Shown here: positions 8,945-17,644 of the stretch, piece by piece
Position numbering within the stretch: the stretch's first letter is position 1
Layout: each line of letters starts with the position of its first letter
NCBI GenBank assembly: GCA_051985675.1
Contig: JBPYFJ010000112.1
Span: forward strand, 93,052 to 157,051
Source of the DNA: JAFAXD01 sp051985675
GTDB lineage: Bacteria; Pseudomonadota; Alphaproteobacteria; Rhizobiales; Xanthobacteraceae
Reading direction: 5' to 3'
Length of the DNA: 64,000 nucleotides
The notes under the pieces: generated by a model
What the model saw: only the letters and a program-made list of their open reading frames with translations
Database searches by the model: none
Told to the model about the DNA's origin: nothing
Made by a program: the position numbers and the translations under genes

Positions 8945-9472
8945 ATGCGTAAATTATTGATGACGTCGCTCCTTGTCGGTGGCGCCGCGCTGGTCGCGGC
9001 ACAAGCTCCAGCTCAAGCTCCGGCCCCCGCCGCTCCGGCCGCGGTTCCTGAACAGATGCCGTTCGACATTCCCTATGGCCCTTCGATCACGCTTGAACGC
9101 GCGATGCAGGCGGCGGCCGCGGCGGCCGCCGAAGCCAAGAAACACAACTGGAAGCTCGCAATATCGGTGGTCGATCCCAACGGCGATCTCGTGTTCTTCC
9201 AGAAAATGGATGGGACCCAAGTCGCTTCGGTTGCGATATCGCAAGGCAAGGCTCGCACGGCCGCGCGGTACCGACGCGAAACGCGCACGCTCTTCAACGC
9301 GATGGAAACGGGTCATCCCTACATCGCAACGCTCGATCCGACACTGGTCGCCTCGCCCGGCGGATTTCCGCTGATGGACGGCGGCAAGCTGATCGGTGCG
9401 ATCGGCTGCAGCGGCGGCACCGGCGATCAGGATGCTGTTGCCTGCAAGGCCGGCAGTGCCGCGTTCATGTGA
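8945..9472 (+). CDS. Secreted GlcG/HbpS-like (DUF336) heme-binding family protein
   Basis: A 175-residue protein with a GGAGGAAATTA-type ribosome site just before the ATG. A signal peptide with an Ala/Pro-rich linker covers residues 1 to about 35. The mature domain follows the GlcG/HbpS pattern: LERAMQAAAAAAAEAKKHNW, then SVVDPNGDLVFFQKMDG, SQGKARTAARY and a glycine-rich end (GAIGCSGGTGDQDAVAC). Members bind heme or small organic molecules and often sit beside catabolic genes. It is the last gene of the plus-strand cluster and is followed at once by a strong terminator. Its leader can fold over its own ribosome site. Confidence 0.85.
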   Translation: MRKLLMTSLLVGGAALVAAQAPAQAPAPAAPAAVPEQMPFDIPYGPSITLERAMQAAAAAAAEAKKHNWKLAISVVDPNGDLVFFQKMDGTQVASVAISQGKARTAARYRRETRTLFNAMETGHPYIATLDPTLVASPGGFPLMDGGKLIGAIGCSGGTGDQDAVACKAGSAAFM

Positions 9473-9488
9473 TTGGTTAGCGACACGA

Positions 9489-9533
9489 TAAGGTCACCTC
9501 TCCCGTTTGCGCAGGGAGGTGACCTTCTTTTTT
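9489..9533 (+). terminator. Rho-independent terminator
   Basis: AAGGTCACCTC at 9490-9500 pairs with GAGGTGACCTT at 9516-9526 (11 bp), followed by CTTTTTT at 9527-9533. It stands 17 bp after the stop of the GlcG-like gene and closes the catabolic/import cluster. This is one of the clearest terminators in the window. Confidence 0.9.
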
Positions 9534-9653
9534 CCGCCTGCTGCGCCCGGCCTCCCCCAGTAATTCACTGCGGCGGGAATAAAAGGTGACGCCCGCCCAA
9601 GAATCGCTATTCTGCGAAAGCGCGCCGACGAAGAAGCGCGCACGGGAGGCTGC

Positions 9654-11024
9654 ATGTCATCGACGGAAACGAATTACCAGATCGCGGCCCGCATTGAACG
9701 GCTGCCGCTGTCCACCTGGCACCTCAAGATTCTCGTTCCGATCGGGACCGGCTGGTTCTTTGACGCCTTCGATGCGCTTTCGATCGCTTACGTGCTGCCG
9801 GTGCTGGCGGGATTATGGAAGCTGAGCCAACCGAACATCGGCGAACTCATCGCCGTCGGTTACGTCGGCCAAGTCATCGGTTCGATTTTCTTCGGTTGGC
9901 TCGCGGAACGCATCGGCCGAGTTCCGTGCACGATCTACACGCTGATCCTGTTCTCGGTCATGAGCCTCGCCTGCGCGTTCGCCTGGGATCTGCGATCGCT
10001 CGAGAGCATGCGCTTTATCCAGGGCATCGGGCTCGGCGGCGAGATTCCGATCATGGCTTCGTATATTGGCGAGTTCGCCGCCTCAAAGCGACGCGGGGCG
10101 TTCGCGCTCGGCTACCAATTCCTGTTCACGGTCGGACTGTTGTTCGCCGGCCTGGCCGGCGTTCTCGTTGTCCCGACCTTTGGGTGGCAATGGATGTTCG
10201 TCATCGGCGCGCTGCCGGCGCTGATCGCGCTGCCGCTACGCTGGTTCCTGCCGGAGTCGCCTCGCTGGCTCGCCAGCCGTGGCCGCGCCAAAGAAGCCGA
10301 CACGGTGCTGAGCGAGATCGAGTTTGAGATTTCCAAAGGCGGCAAAATGCCTTTGCCGCCAATTCCCACCAATGTGCCGCCCGTGAAGCCGGCCGAAACA
10401 CGCTTTTCCGAGCTGCTCAAGGGCATTTACCTGCGACGCTCGCTGACGGTGTGGGCGATCTGGTTCTGCAGCTATTCGGTGATCTACGGGTTGAGCACCT
10501 GGATCCCGTCGCTGTTTCGCACGGTTTATCACGTCAGCGTCCAACAATCGGTCAATATCGGCTTCATGAACAGTATCGCGGGAATGATCGGCGCGCTGAT
10601 CGCGGTCGCAACGATCGATCTGATCGGCCGCAGACCGCTGTTCATCGCCGGTCAGTTTCTGTGCGCAGTTCCGCTGTTGATACTGGCTTTCAGCCAGGAC
10701 CTCGCTGTTGGCAGCGTGCAGGTGCTGGTCACCGCGAGCTTCTTCTTCATCACGTGGCTGGCGATTTCGCTCTCGACCTATACGGCCGAGCTCTATCCAA
10801 CCGAGATCCGCGCGCTCGGTTGCGGCGTCGGCAATGCGTGGCTGCGCGCCGCTTCGGTGCTCGGCCCCTACATGGTCGGCTTCATTCTGCCTGTGGCCGG
10901 CATCAACGCGGTGTTTCTGATGTTCGCCGGTTTCGCGCTGTTGGGCGGCCTGGTAACGCTTGCCTTCGCGGTCGAAACGCGCGGCCGCGTGCTGGAGGAG
11001 TTGTCGCCGTCGGAAACCGGTTAG
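9654..11024 (+). CDS. Major facilitator superfamily transporter
   Basis: A 456-residue, twelve-helix permease of the sugar/organic acid:H+ symporter type. The first helix carries WFFDAFDALSIAYVLP, as in aromatic-acid and niacin carriers. The loop 2-3 motif is WLAERIGRVP, PESPRWLASRGR closes the sixth helix, and IDLIGRRPL repeats the motif in the second half. GGAGG just before the ATG supports the start. It stands alone behind the terminator at 9533 and converges with a DUF983 gene, the two stop codons being about 3 bp apart. Its substrate may be an organic acid used by the neighbouring catabolic genes (inference). Confidence 0.87.
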   Translation: MSSTETNYQIAARIERLPLSTWHLKILVPIGTGWFFDAFDALSIAYVLPVLAGLWKLSQPNIGELIAVGYVGQVIGSIFFGWLAERIGRVPCTIYTLILFSVMSLACAFAWDLRSLESMRFIQGIGLGGEIPIMASYIGEFAASKRRGAFALGYQFLFTVGLLFAGLAGVLVVPTFGWQWMFVIGALPALIALPLRWFLPESPRWLASRGRAKEADTVLSEIEFEISKGGKMPLPPIPTNVPPVKPAETRFSELLKGIYLRRSLTVWAIWFCSYSVIYGLSTWIPSLFRTVYHVSVQQSVNIGFMNSIAGMIGALIAVATIDLIGRRPLFIAGQFLCAVPLLILAFSQDLAVGSVQVLVTASFFFITWLAISLSTYTAELYPTEIRALGCGVGNAWLRAASVLGPYMVGFILPVAGINAVFLMFAGFALLGGLVTLAFAVETRGRVLEELSPSETG

Positions 11025-11026
11025 CG

Positions 11027-11428
11027 TCAATCGTAAGCGACTGGAGCAGCGCGCCGGTCGAAGCCGTGCATGTACTGCGCCCACTGGAGGCCCACGATGG
11101 CGCCTTTGACCGGCTGCAGAAGGCCGAGCGCCAGCCCGAGGGTCAACGGCAGCCATAACGCCACGTGAACCCAATAGGGCGGCCCGAATACCAGTTCGAC
11201 CTCGAGCGCGAGTGCAACCACGATGTGGCCAACGATCAGGACCACGAAATACGCCGGCGCATCGTCCGCGCGATGATGGCTCAATTCCTCGCCGCACTGG
11301 TCGCAACGATCGGCAACCTTGAGAAAAGCACGGAACAGGCGCCCTTTCCCGCAGCTGGGGCAGCGCCCGCAAAAGCCGCGGCCCATCGCCTGCATTACGT
11401 CGCGTGAAGGTCGACCCGCATCAGCCAT
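11027..11428 (-). CDS. DUF983 family membrane protein
   Basis: A 133-residue protein from the ATG at 11428; the frame is also open from an ATG at 11467, and neither start has a strong ribosome site. The N-terminal part holds a zinc ribbon, with CPSCGKGRLF followed by CDQCGEEL. Two hydrophobic helices come next (FVVLIVGHIVVALALEVELV and a Leu/Ala/Gly-rich segment) and then the conserved end PVKGAIVGLQWAQYMHGF. DUF983 proteins are common in Alphaproteobacteria and their role is not known. It is convergent with the MFS gene. Confidence 0.85.
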   Translation of the reverse strand: MADAGRPSRDVMQAMGRGFCGRCPSCGKGRLFRAFLKVADRCDQCGEELSHHRADDAPAYFVVLIVGHIVVALALEVELVFGPPYWVHVALWLPLTLGLALGLLQPVKGAIVGLQWAQYMHGFDRRAAPVAYD

Positions 11429-11478
11429 GTGCGCAGAGTTAGGGTGAGGCCGCGTGCTTTGCAACATCGACAGTCCCG

Positions 11479-12318
11479 CTATGCGCCGCGCGCGGCTGCG
11501 GTCGAATAATTGCCGCGCGTCATCACCGCGCTAGCGCCGCCGTCGATCGGAATGACCGTGCCGGTGAGGTAGCTCCCTGCCGGGGATGCGAGCAACAGGG
11601 CCAGCCCCTTGATCTCGTCGGTCTTCGCGAGGCGACCCATGGGAACCATATCGGCGAAAAGCTTCACAACGTCCGGCTCGCGGTGCAGTCGGCCGCCGCC
11701 GATGTTGGTCACGAATGGTCCGGGCGCAATTGCGTTGACGCGGATATTCCAGGGGGCGAGCTCGACCGCGGCTTGCCGCACCACGTTGATCACGGCAGCC
11801 TTGGAGGCGATGTAGCCATAGCCGACCATCGGTTCGGATCGGATTCCGGCAATCGATGCGGTTGCCACGATGCTCCCCGATGCGCGCACTTTCATGTGCG
11901 GAACGGCGAACCGCATCGCCATCACGGTTGCGGTCAGGTTGACGTCGAGTGCGCGCCGGAACACGTTCGGATCGAACCGGTCGATCGCGCCAGCGTCGGT
12001 CGTCAGCGTTCCCGGACCCGCGCTGATCCCCGCGTTGGCAAACAGAACATCGAGGCGACCGTGCCGGCGCGCCGCACCGTCGATCGCCGCACGCAAGGCG
12101 TCGGTGTCGGCGACATCAAGCGTTTCCGGCTCGACCGCGCAGCCAGCGGCCAAGAGGCGCGCCGTGTGATTGGCGAGCTCCGCTTCATTGAGGTCGACCA
12201 TGACGACGGTCGCTCCGTTCTCGGCCATGACTTCCGCATAGGCAAGGCCGAGCCCGCTTGCGGCGCCGGTCACGAGCGCCACATGGCCAGTGACGTCGAA
12301 CAACTCAGCTTGCTTCAT
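11479..12318 (-). CDS. Short-chain dehydrogenase/reductase (SDR)
   Basis: A 279-residue NAD(P)-dependent oxidoreductase. The ATG at 12318 is chosen because GGGAGG lies about 6 bp before it; a second ATG exists at 12339. The cofactor motif is TGAASGLG, followed by LFANAGISAG, the Ser of TASIAG and the catalytic YIASK. The C-terminus contains LTGTVIPIDGGASAV, typical of classical SDRs. It is transcribed away from a second SDR gene across about 120 bp of repeat-bearing DNA. The substrate is unknown. Confidence 0.9.
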   Translation of the reverse strand: MKQAELFDVTGHVALVTGAASGLGLAYAEVMAENGATVVMVDLNEAELANHTARLLAAGCAVEPETLDVADTDALRAAIDGAARRHGRLDVLFANAGISAGPGTLTTDAGAIDRFDPNVFRRALDVNLTATVMAMRFAVPHMKVRASGSIVATASIAGIRSEPMVGYGYIASKAAVINVVRQAAVELAPWNIRVNAIAPGPFVTNIGGGRLHREPDVVKLFADMVPMGRLAKTDEIKGLALLLASPAGSYLTGTVIPIDGGASAVMTRGNYSTAAARGA

Positions 12319-12332
12319 AACGCCTCCCACGC

Positions 12333-12411
12333 TCGTCATGCCGTGCTTGTCGCGCGCACCCCACGTCTTATAACTAACACACTATCGTGCGTGGCCGGGA
12401 CAACCCCGGCC
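12333..12411. repeat. REP-like intergenic palindromes
   Basis: GGCCGGG at 12393-12399 and CCCGGCC at 12405-12411 form a 7-bp stem with a 5-base loop. The segment 12333-12369 (TCGTCATGCC, then GCTTGT, ending CCACGTCTT) looks like a degenerate copy of a palindrome I associate with Bradyrhizobium-type intergenic repeats. A closely similar stem occurs at 24646-24668. The assignment to one repeat family is inference. Confidence 0.5.
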
Positions 12412-12437
12412 CTGAGCTTTTGTCGGGAGTCAACGCT

Positions 12438-13322
12438 TTGCAGGACATCAAGGGAAAGACCGCATACGTTTCGGGCGCGGCATCCGGGATCGGCTTCGGA
12501 GTGGCATCGGCGCTGGCGCAAGCCGGAGCCAATGTCGCGATGGTCGATATTCGCGCGGACGCGCTGGCGGAAGCGCGCGCCCGCCTGCACAACCTCGGTG
12601 CGCACGTCGAGACATATGTGTCCGACGTGTCCGACGCGGCGCTGTTGGAGGAGACTGCCGCCGCGATCGAAGCGCAATTTGGGTCTATTCACATTGTCTG
12701 CAACAATGCCGGCGTATCCATGCTGGGCGTGCGGCTCGAGGAGATACCGCGCTCCGATTGGGATTGGGTCATCGACGTCAACATCAAGGGGGTCATCAAC
12801 GGCATCCGAACATTCGTACCGCGGATGCGCCGCCACGGTGAAGGCGGTCACATCGTCAACACGGCCTCGATCGCCGGTCTGCAGGTCAATCCCAATTTCC
12901 GGACCGGCGCCTATGCGATGACCAAATACGCGGTCGTGGCATTGTCGGAGGCGCTTGAACAAGAACTTGCGGGCAGCGGCATCGGGGTATCGGTGCTATG
13001 CCCGGCGGCGGTGGACACCGGCATCCATCTCTCGGCCCGCGCGCGCCCGGGCCGTTTTGGCGGTCCGTTCACGCGGGACGCCGACCACTTCATGGGCGAC
13101 CTCATCAAGCAGGGACTGCGGCCCGAGCAGGTCGGTGCACGCGTCGTGCAGGCAATCCGTGACGGCGAATTCTACATCCTGACCCATTCCAGCCCGCGCG
13201 CGTGGGTCGAGCGGCGATTTGCGCGCATCATGGCCGCGTTCGACCGCGCGGAGGCGTTCGAGAAGCGCCTCGGCATCGAACCATGGCATCTGGATATGAC
13301 GCAGCTGCCATCCGTTGAGTAG
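12438..13322 (+). CDS. Short-chain dehydrogenase/reductase (SDR)
   Basis: The frame is open from an ATG at 12387, but that start lies in the repeat and has no ribosome site. TTG at 12438 has CGGGAG 8 bp upstream and places the fold directly at the N-terminus (QDIKGKTAYVSGAASGIG), giving 294 residues. NNAGVSM, the Ser of NTASIAGL and YAMTK give the active site. The long C-terminal extension after residue 200 (PSVLCPAAVDTGI-like region, HFMGDLIKQGL, YILTHSSPRAWVERRF) resembles SDRs of fatty or terpenoid alcohol metabolism. The class II aldolase gene follows 74 bp downstream on the same strand. Confidence 0.87.
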   Translation: MQDIKGKTAYVSGAASGIGFGVASALAQAGANVAMVDIRADALAEARARLHNLGAHVETYVSDVSDAALLEETAAAIEAQFGSIHIVCNNAGVSMLGVRLEEIPRSDWDWVIDVNIKGVINGIRTFVPRMRRHGEGGHIVNTASIAGLQVNPNFRTGAYAMTKYAVVALSEALEQELAGSGIGVSVLCPAAVDTGIHLSARARPGRFGGPFTRDADHFMGDLIKQGLRPEQVGARVVQAIRDGEFYILTHSSPRAWVERRFARIMAAFDRAEAFEKRLGIEPWHLDMTQLPSVE

Positions 13323-13396
13323 AATGGATTCGGGAACCGGAAGGTCCTAGCATCGGCTTGGGTGCAAGCCGGAAAAACTCGAAGGGAACGACCGCG

Positions 13397-14200
13397 ATGA
13401 GCACGACCAACGTTGCACGCATCAAGGGCCAGCCGTCGGTTCGCGACCGGGTGTCGGCCGCCGAATGGGAGGCAAGGATCGAGCTCGCAGCCGCTCATCG
13501 CTACGCCGAATACTCGCAATGGACCGACCTGATCTTCAATCATTTTACGCTGCGTGTGCCCGGCGAACCCAATTGCTTTCTGGTCAAGCAGCATGAGCTG
13601 ATGTTCGAGGAGGTGACCGCATCGAACCTCATCAAGCTCAGCATGGACGGCACGCCGGTCGGCATGGACGGCAAGTCGGTCGCCATCGAGGGGCACGTCA
13701 ACGCAGCCGCCTATACGATCCATACCGCGGTGTTCGACGCGCGCCCCGACGTCAACGCGGTCGCGCATATCCACAGCGCGGCCGGCATGGTGCTTGCCGC
13801 ACATGCCCATGGCCTGCGCTATCTCTGCCAGGACGCGATGATGTTCTACAACCGGGTCGGCTACCACGACTTCGAAGGCATCGCCGTCGACCTCGAGGAG
13901 CGCGAGCGACTGGGGCGCAATCTCGGTCCGCACAAGGCCATGGTGCTGCGCAACCACGGCCTGCTGACTTGCGGCGTATCGATTGGTGAAGCCGTGGTGC
14001 TCATGCATAACTTGGTCGGCGTCGCCGAGATGCAGGCGCGCATGGAAGCGACCGGCCAGGATATGTGCGTGCCGCCGCCGGAGGTCTGCGAGAAGACCGC
14101 GCAGCAGTTTGAATCGTTCATGCGCCGTGACCACTGCGCCCCGCAATGGCAGGCGATCCTGCGCCAGCTCGATCGGCGGGACCCGTCGTTCCGGGACTAA
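13397..14200 (+). CDS. Class II aldolase/adducin family protein
   Basis: A 267-residue protein from the ATG at 13397, with GAAGGGA about 10 bp upstream. It has the zinc site of fuculose-phosphate aldolase-type proteins: the paired His of VAHIHSAAG, and a third His in LRNHGLLTCG. The segment WTDLIFNHFTLRVPGEPNCFLVK matches the N-terminal region of the family. Members cleave or decarboxylate hydroxy acids or act as aldolases on phosphorylated and free sugars. The SDR gene just upstream on the same strand suggests a two-step route, but no substrate is evident. Confidence 0.88.
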   Translation: MSTTNVARIKGQPSVRDRVSAAEWEARIELAAAHRYAEYSQWTDLIFNHFTLRVPGEPNCFLVKQHELMFEEVTASNLIKLSMDGTPVGMDGKSVAIEGHVNAAAYTIHTAVFDARPDVNAVAHIHSAAGMVLAAHAHGLRYLCQDAMMFYNRVGYHDFEGIAVDLEERERLGRNLGPHKAMVLRNHGLLTCGVSIGEAVVLMHNLVGVAEMQARMEATGQDMCVPPPEVCEKTAQQFESFMRRDHCAPQWQAILRQLDRRDPSFRD

Positions 14201-14219
14201 CAACCTTTCCGGCAGTTCC

Positions 14220-14711
14220 TCACCGCTTGGCGAGCGTCACCGAGACACCCCGCACGTCGGTTCCCTGGGGCGTGAGCGTGACGGATTGCCGGTTGCCGCT
14301 GGTGGTGAGCGACAGACCCGTGGAGAAGTTCGCACCGCGTGCGGTCGCCTGAATGCTGTCGCCGCTCGCGCGCCCGGAGACGCTTCCTGATGCGTTGTGC
14401 GAGGCTTCGTTCCACGAGCCGGAAATCGCACCGCCACGGTTCACCACGTCGCTCGCCACATCGAACTTGTAGCTGTCGCTTGCGCATTGCAAGGTCAGAT
14501 GGAGGCTGTCGCCGCCGCTGGCGGGATTGTAGGAGGCGCGGCAGCGTAGCCGCTCCTGCGCTCCATTGCTCATCGTGAGCGTGCCACCGCCGGACCACGA
14601 TCCTGCCAGAGCGGCGAACGGCCCGGTTGCGGCCAGCGCAGCGTCTTGCGGTGCAGCAAGCGCCAGCAGAAGCAGCAGCCCGGCCGGCGCGAACTTGATT
14701 TGAGCGATCAT
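14220..14711 (-). CDS. Secreted hypothetical protein, Rhizobiales-type
   Basis: A 163-residue protein with a strong AGGAGG ribosome site and a signal peptide (MIAQIKFAPAGLLLLLALAA). The mature part starts with FAALAGSWSGGGTLTMSNG and contains two cysteines (RLRCRASYN and LTLQCASDSY), a Gly/Ser-rich central part and LTTSGNRQSVTLTPQG. The pattern suggests a small beta-sheet domain, perhaps lipocalin-like. I have seen similar exported proteins in Bradyrhizobium-type genomes but know no function. It converges with the class II aldolase gene. Confidence 0.75.
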   Translation of the reverse strand: MIAQIKFAPAGLLLLLALAAPQDAALAATGPFAALAGSWSGGGTLTMSNGAQERLRCRASYNPASGGDSLHLTLQCASDSYKFDVASDVVNRGGAISGSWNEASHNASGSVSGRASGDSIQATARGANFSTGLSLTTSGNRQSVTLTPQGTDVRGVSVTLAKR

Positions 14712-14777
14712 GTCGGCCTCCTGCGGTTGGTTCTGTCTACCAACGCAGGAGCCGGCGCTAGGTTCTTGGGATACTGG

Positions 14778-15977
14778 CTAGTTCCCCTTGGGGGGATTGT
14801 CGATCTTCCAGGGATCCTTGACCATCTCAACCTTGCCGATGACGACGTTGGCGAGCTTGCCGTCGACCTTCTCGACGCGGCGAATGTAGATGTCCTGGAT
14901 GATGTCCCGCTCGACCGGATCGATCATGAATTTCCCGCGCGGGCTGGCAAACGTCTTGCCTCGCAAGAAATCCACATATGCGAGGCCGTCCGCATTGGGG
15001 CCGAGCGCGGACACCGCCTGATGAATCACCGCGGTTCCGTCCCAGGCCGCCGCCGACGAGGCGTCTGCCTGGGCCTTGTCACCGAACAACTTGCGCAGCT
15101 CCGCCTTGAGCTTGATGTTCTCAGGGAACGTGTTGTTGGGCGTGTATTGGGCGGTTGTCACCGTACCGATGATGTCATCGGAGAAATTCGGCAGCAGCGT
15201 CTCCTGCGTCTCGCCGCCTCCCATCAACTTGATGCCGGATGCCTTCAGGCCCCGTTCGAAGAAAGCCTTCACGAAAGCGATCGAGGGCGACCCGACCGGC
15301 TGGAACATGTACAGCGCATCGGGCTTGGCCTGCAGCACCTTCTCCATGTAGGCCGCGAAATTCGTTTCCTGCTGCGGCGTGCGGGCGGCGCCGACGATCT
15401 CGCCACCTCCCGCCTTGAACTCCTTGGTGAAGTAGGCTTCCGCATCGTAGCCCGGCGCATAGTCGCTGACGATCGTGTAGATCTTCTTGAAGCCGCTCTT
15501 GCTCGCCCATTGCGCGGCCGGCACCACAAGCTGCGGGATCGTGAAACTCACGCGCACGTAATAGGGTGAACCGCGCGTAATCGACGCGGTCCCGGCATTC
15601 ATGATCACGACAGGGATCTTCGCCTGCCCGGCGGTTTCCGCCACCGCCATGGCGTGCGGCGAGAGCTCGAACCCCGCTAGAAACTTCACCTGGTCGCGGA
15701 CCGCCAATTCTTCGGCGAGCTGCTTGGCCTTGTCGGGCCCGGCGCTGGCGGCGTCACGATAGATGAACTGGATTTCGTGGTCCTTGCCGTCCGGTCCCTT
15801 GACGGTGTGTCCGTTGGCCGACTGATAGGCTTGGATCGCCTGTTGAAACTGCGTACCCCAGGTGGCGAATGCGCCGCTGAACGACACGATCAGGCCGACC
15901 TTCACAACATCGGCGGACGCTGCGCTCACGCCAAAGAGCCCGGCGGCAACCGCCACGGCACCCGTGACCAGCTTCAT
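14778..15977 (-). CDS. LIV-type ABC transporter substrate-binding protein
   Basis: A 399-residue periplasmic binding protein (Peripla_BP_6). The start at 15977 has GGGAGGA upstream and gives a clean signal peptide (MKLVTGAVAVAAGLFGVSAA, cleavage before DVVKVG). GLIVSFSGAFATWG, AGFELSPHAMAVAETAGQ and YTIVSDYAPGYDAEAYF are shared with the two binding-protein genes at 23375-25893. The C-terminal MVKDPWKIDNPPKGN is almost the same in all three. It has no permease genes beside it, so it probably feeds the livFGMH transporter about 4 kb away (inference). Likely ligands are branched-chain amino acids or aromatic or organic acids. Confidence 0.92.
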   Translation of the reverse strand: MKLVTGAVAVAAGLFGVSAASADVVKVGLIVSFSGAFATWGTQFQQAIQAYQSANGHTVKGPDGKDHEIQFIYRDAASAGPDKAKQLAEELAVRDQVKFLAGFELSPHAMAVAETAGQAKIPVVIMNAGTASITRGSPYYVRVSFTIPQLVVPAAQWASKSGFKKIYTIVSDYAPGYDAEAYFTKEFKAGGGEIVGAARTPQQETNFAAYMEKVLQAKPDALYMFQPVGSPSIAFVKAFFERGLKASGIKLMGGGETQETLLPNFSDDIIGTVTTAQYTPNNTFPENIKLKAELRKLFGDKAQADASSAAAWDGTAVIHQAVSALGPNADGLAYVDFLRGKTFASPRGKFMIDPVERDIIQDIYIRRVEKVDGKLANVVIGKVEMVKDPWKIDNPPKGN

Positions 15978-16075
15978 CGATTCCTCCCGATTGAGCGCGC
16001 GTTCTGTCGATGCAATCGATGCGCGCGTCCTGCAACCATAGCACGGGTCGCGCGACCCGCGCCGCAGGGGAACGA

Positions 16076-17560
16076 TCACGCTTCCTTGTCGGGCGGCGAT
16101 TGTGCGGCTGCCGCTGCGGCGGTGCTAACAGGCTCGTGCTGCAAATCCGCTACATGCGGCAGGTATTCAGCCACTTGGTTGCGCCCTGCCGCCTTGGCGG
16201 CATAGAGCGCCTTATCGGCGGCCTCGACCAGAACGGTCGGACCCGGGTCCATCGGATCGGCTTCGCGTGCCGGGAGCACGCATGCGACGCCGATGCTGAT
16301 CGTGACGTCCGGCCCGGCCTCCGCGTCAACGCGCGGGATATCGAGTTCGCGCACCCGCTGTACCAGGCGCTGCGCCAGGTCGGATGCCTTGGCCAGGTCC
16401 GTCCCCGGCAGCAGGATCGCAAATTCCTCGCCGCCATAGCGCGCAACCGTCTCCCCGGCGCGGCGCGCGCCGTCGGCCAACACGTCTGCGATCATTTGCA
16501 GGCAACGATCGCCCACCACGTGGCCATAGACGTCATTGAATGCTTTGAACCGGTCGACATCGACGAGGAGCAGGGCCAGCGTGGTCTTGCTGCGCACCGC
16601 GCGACGCCATTCCTCGTCGAGCGCATCATCCAAGGCGCGGCGGTTTGCAACGCGCGTCAGCGGGTCGACGGCCGCCAGCCGTCGCAGTTCCGCTTGCCCG
16701 TCGACCAGCTTGGCATAGAGCCGGCCGTTCTCGATCAACAACATCACCAGGACGAAGCTCACGGCCGCGAGGCCATACGTCCGTCCCAGGTACCATCCGA
16801 AATCGAATCGGCCGGAATTAAGCGTCGAACTCAGTGCAACTTCGAAAATTTGCACACAGCCGACGACGAGCACCCAGAGGTCGAGTACCGAGCGCTGCCG
16901 CCGCCACAGGATCAAGAGCGCAATCGGTCCGATCGTCCAGCCAAACGGGGCCACGTAATACGACCCGGGCGCGTAGCGGTTGCCGTTCATGAGAACGGGG
17001 AGAAGATCTTCGCCTGAGGTTGCCAGCAGGGTGAGCAAAGCGGTCGCGGTCAGCACGAACGCGGCGCTTTCCAGGATACTGACGCGGGCACGCCGATACG
17101 GGATGTACGGCGCCGGCTTTTCATCCTTCAGCAGCGCATAGGCGAGGACGAAGACGGCAAATCCGGCCTTCCAAAATGCGTATAGCCAGGCCGTCGTTTG
17201 CGGGCCGGCACCGAGCAATCCGGTTGGCGTGAACAGGCCCGGGAAGCTGAGTGCGTGCGCAACCGTCATCGTCGCCGTAAACAGGTAGCCGCTCCCCAAC
17301 ACCAGCAGCGCACGCGAGCGCAAAATGGAAAACTGCCCGAACAGAAGCACGGCGGTAATCGCGTCGATGATGATCAGCCAGGACTCGTAGACCGGGATGA
17401 ACGCCCAAACCTCAGGCAACGGCACGGACGCGAATGGCAGCCCGATGACAAACAAGACTGCAGCGATCAGCACGACGGCCAGCGCGATACGGCGCTGGCC
17501 GGGGCCCGCCGGCATCGTCGACAGGAACACCATGTCTTCCGGCGACGGGTCGTGCGCCAT
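16076..17560 (-). CDS. Membrane GGDEF-domain protein (MASE4-like sensor)
   Basis: A 494-residue protein. About eight hydrophobic helices in residues 25-290 resemble the MASE4 sensor domain, followed by a short linker and a GGDEF domain with VDVDRFKAFNDVYGH and an active GGEEF at about 376-380. It therefore probably makes cyclic di-GMP. The allosteric I-site is altered to RAGE instead of RxxD, so product inhibition may be weak. The C-terminal tail is Ala-rich. A paralogue of the same layout lies 84 bp upstream on the same strand, pointing to a tandem duplication. Confidence 0.9.
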   Translation of the reverse strand: MAHDPSPEDMVFLSTMPAGPGQRRIALAVVLIAAVLFVIGLPFASVPLPEVWAFIPVYESWLIIIDAITAVLLFGQFSILRSRALLVLGSGYLFTATMTVAHALSFPGLFTPTGLLGAGPQTTAWLYAFWKAGFAVFVLAYALLKDEKPAPYIPYRRARVSILESAAFVLTATALLTLLATSGEDLLPVLMNGNRYAPGSYYVAPFGWTIGPIALLILWRRQRSVLDLWVLVVGCVQIFEVALSSTLNSGRFDFGWYLGRTYGLAAVSFVLVMLLIENGRLYAKLVDGQAELRRLAAVDPLTRVANRRALDDALDEEWRRAVRSKTTLALLLVDVDRFKAFNDVYGHVVGDRCLQMIADVLADGARRAGETVARYGGEEFAILLPGTDLAKASDLAQRLVQRVRELDIPRVDAEAGPDVTISIGVACVLPAREADPMDPGPTVLVEAADKALYAAKAAGRNQVAEYLPHVADLQHEPVSTAAAAAAQSPPDKEA

Positions 17561-17644
17561 GTAGCTTCCGGAGATCGCAGATTAATCCCGTTTGCCGGGC
17601 GTTGGGCGCGTCTCACGCATGGCTGCTCACACGCCCTCGTCCTA

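Noticed and set aside
10236..11372. A 378-codon open frame on the minus strand opposite the MFS gene
   Set aside because: It is the antisense shadow of a clear MFS transporter, is Arg-rich without domains, and has no ribosome site.
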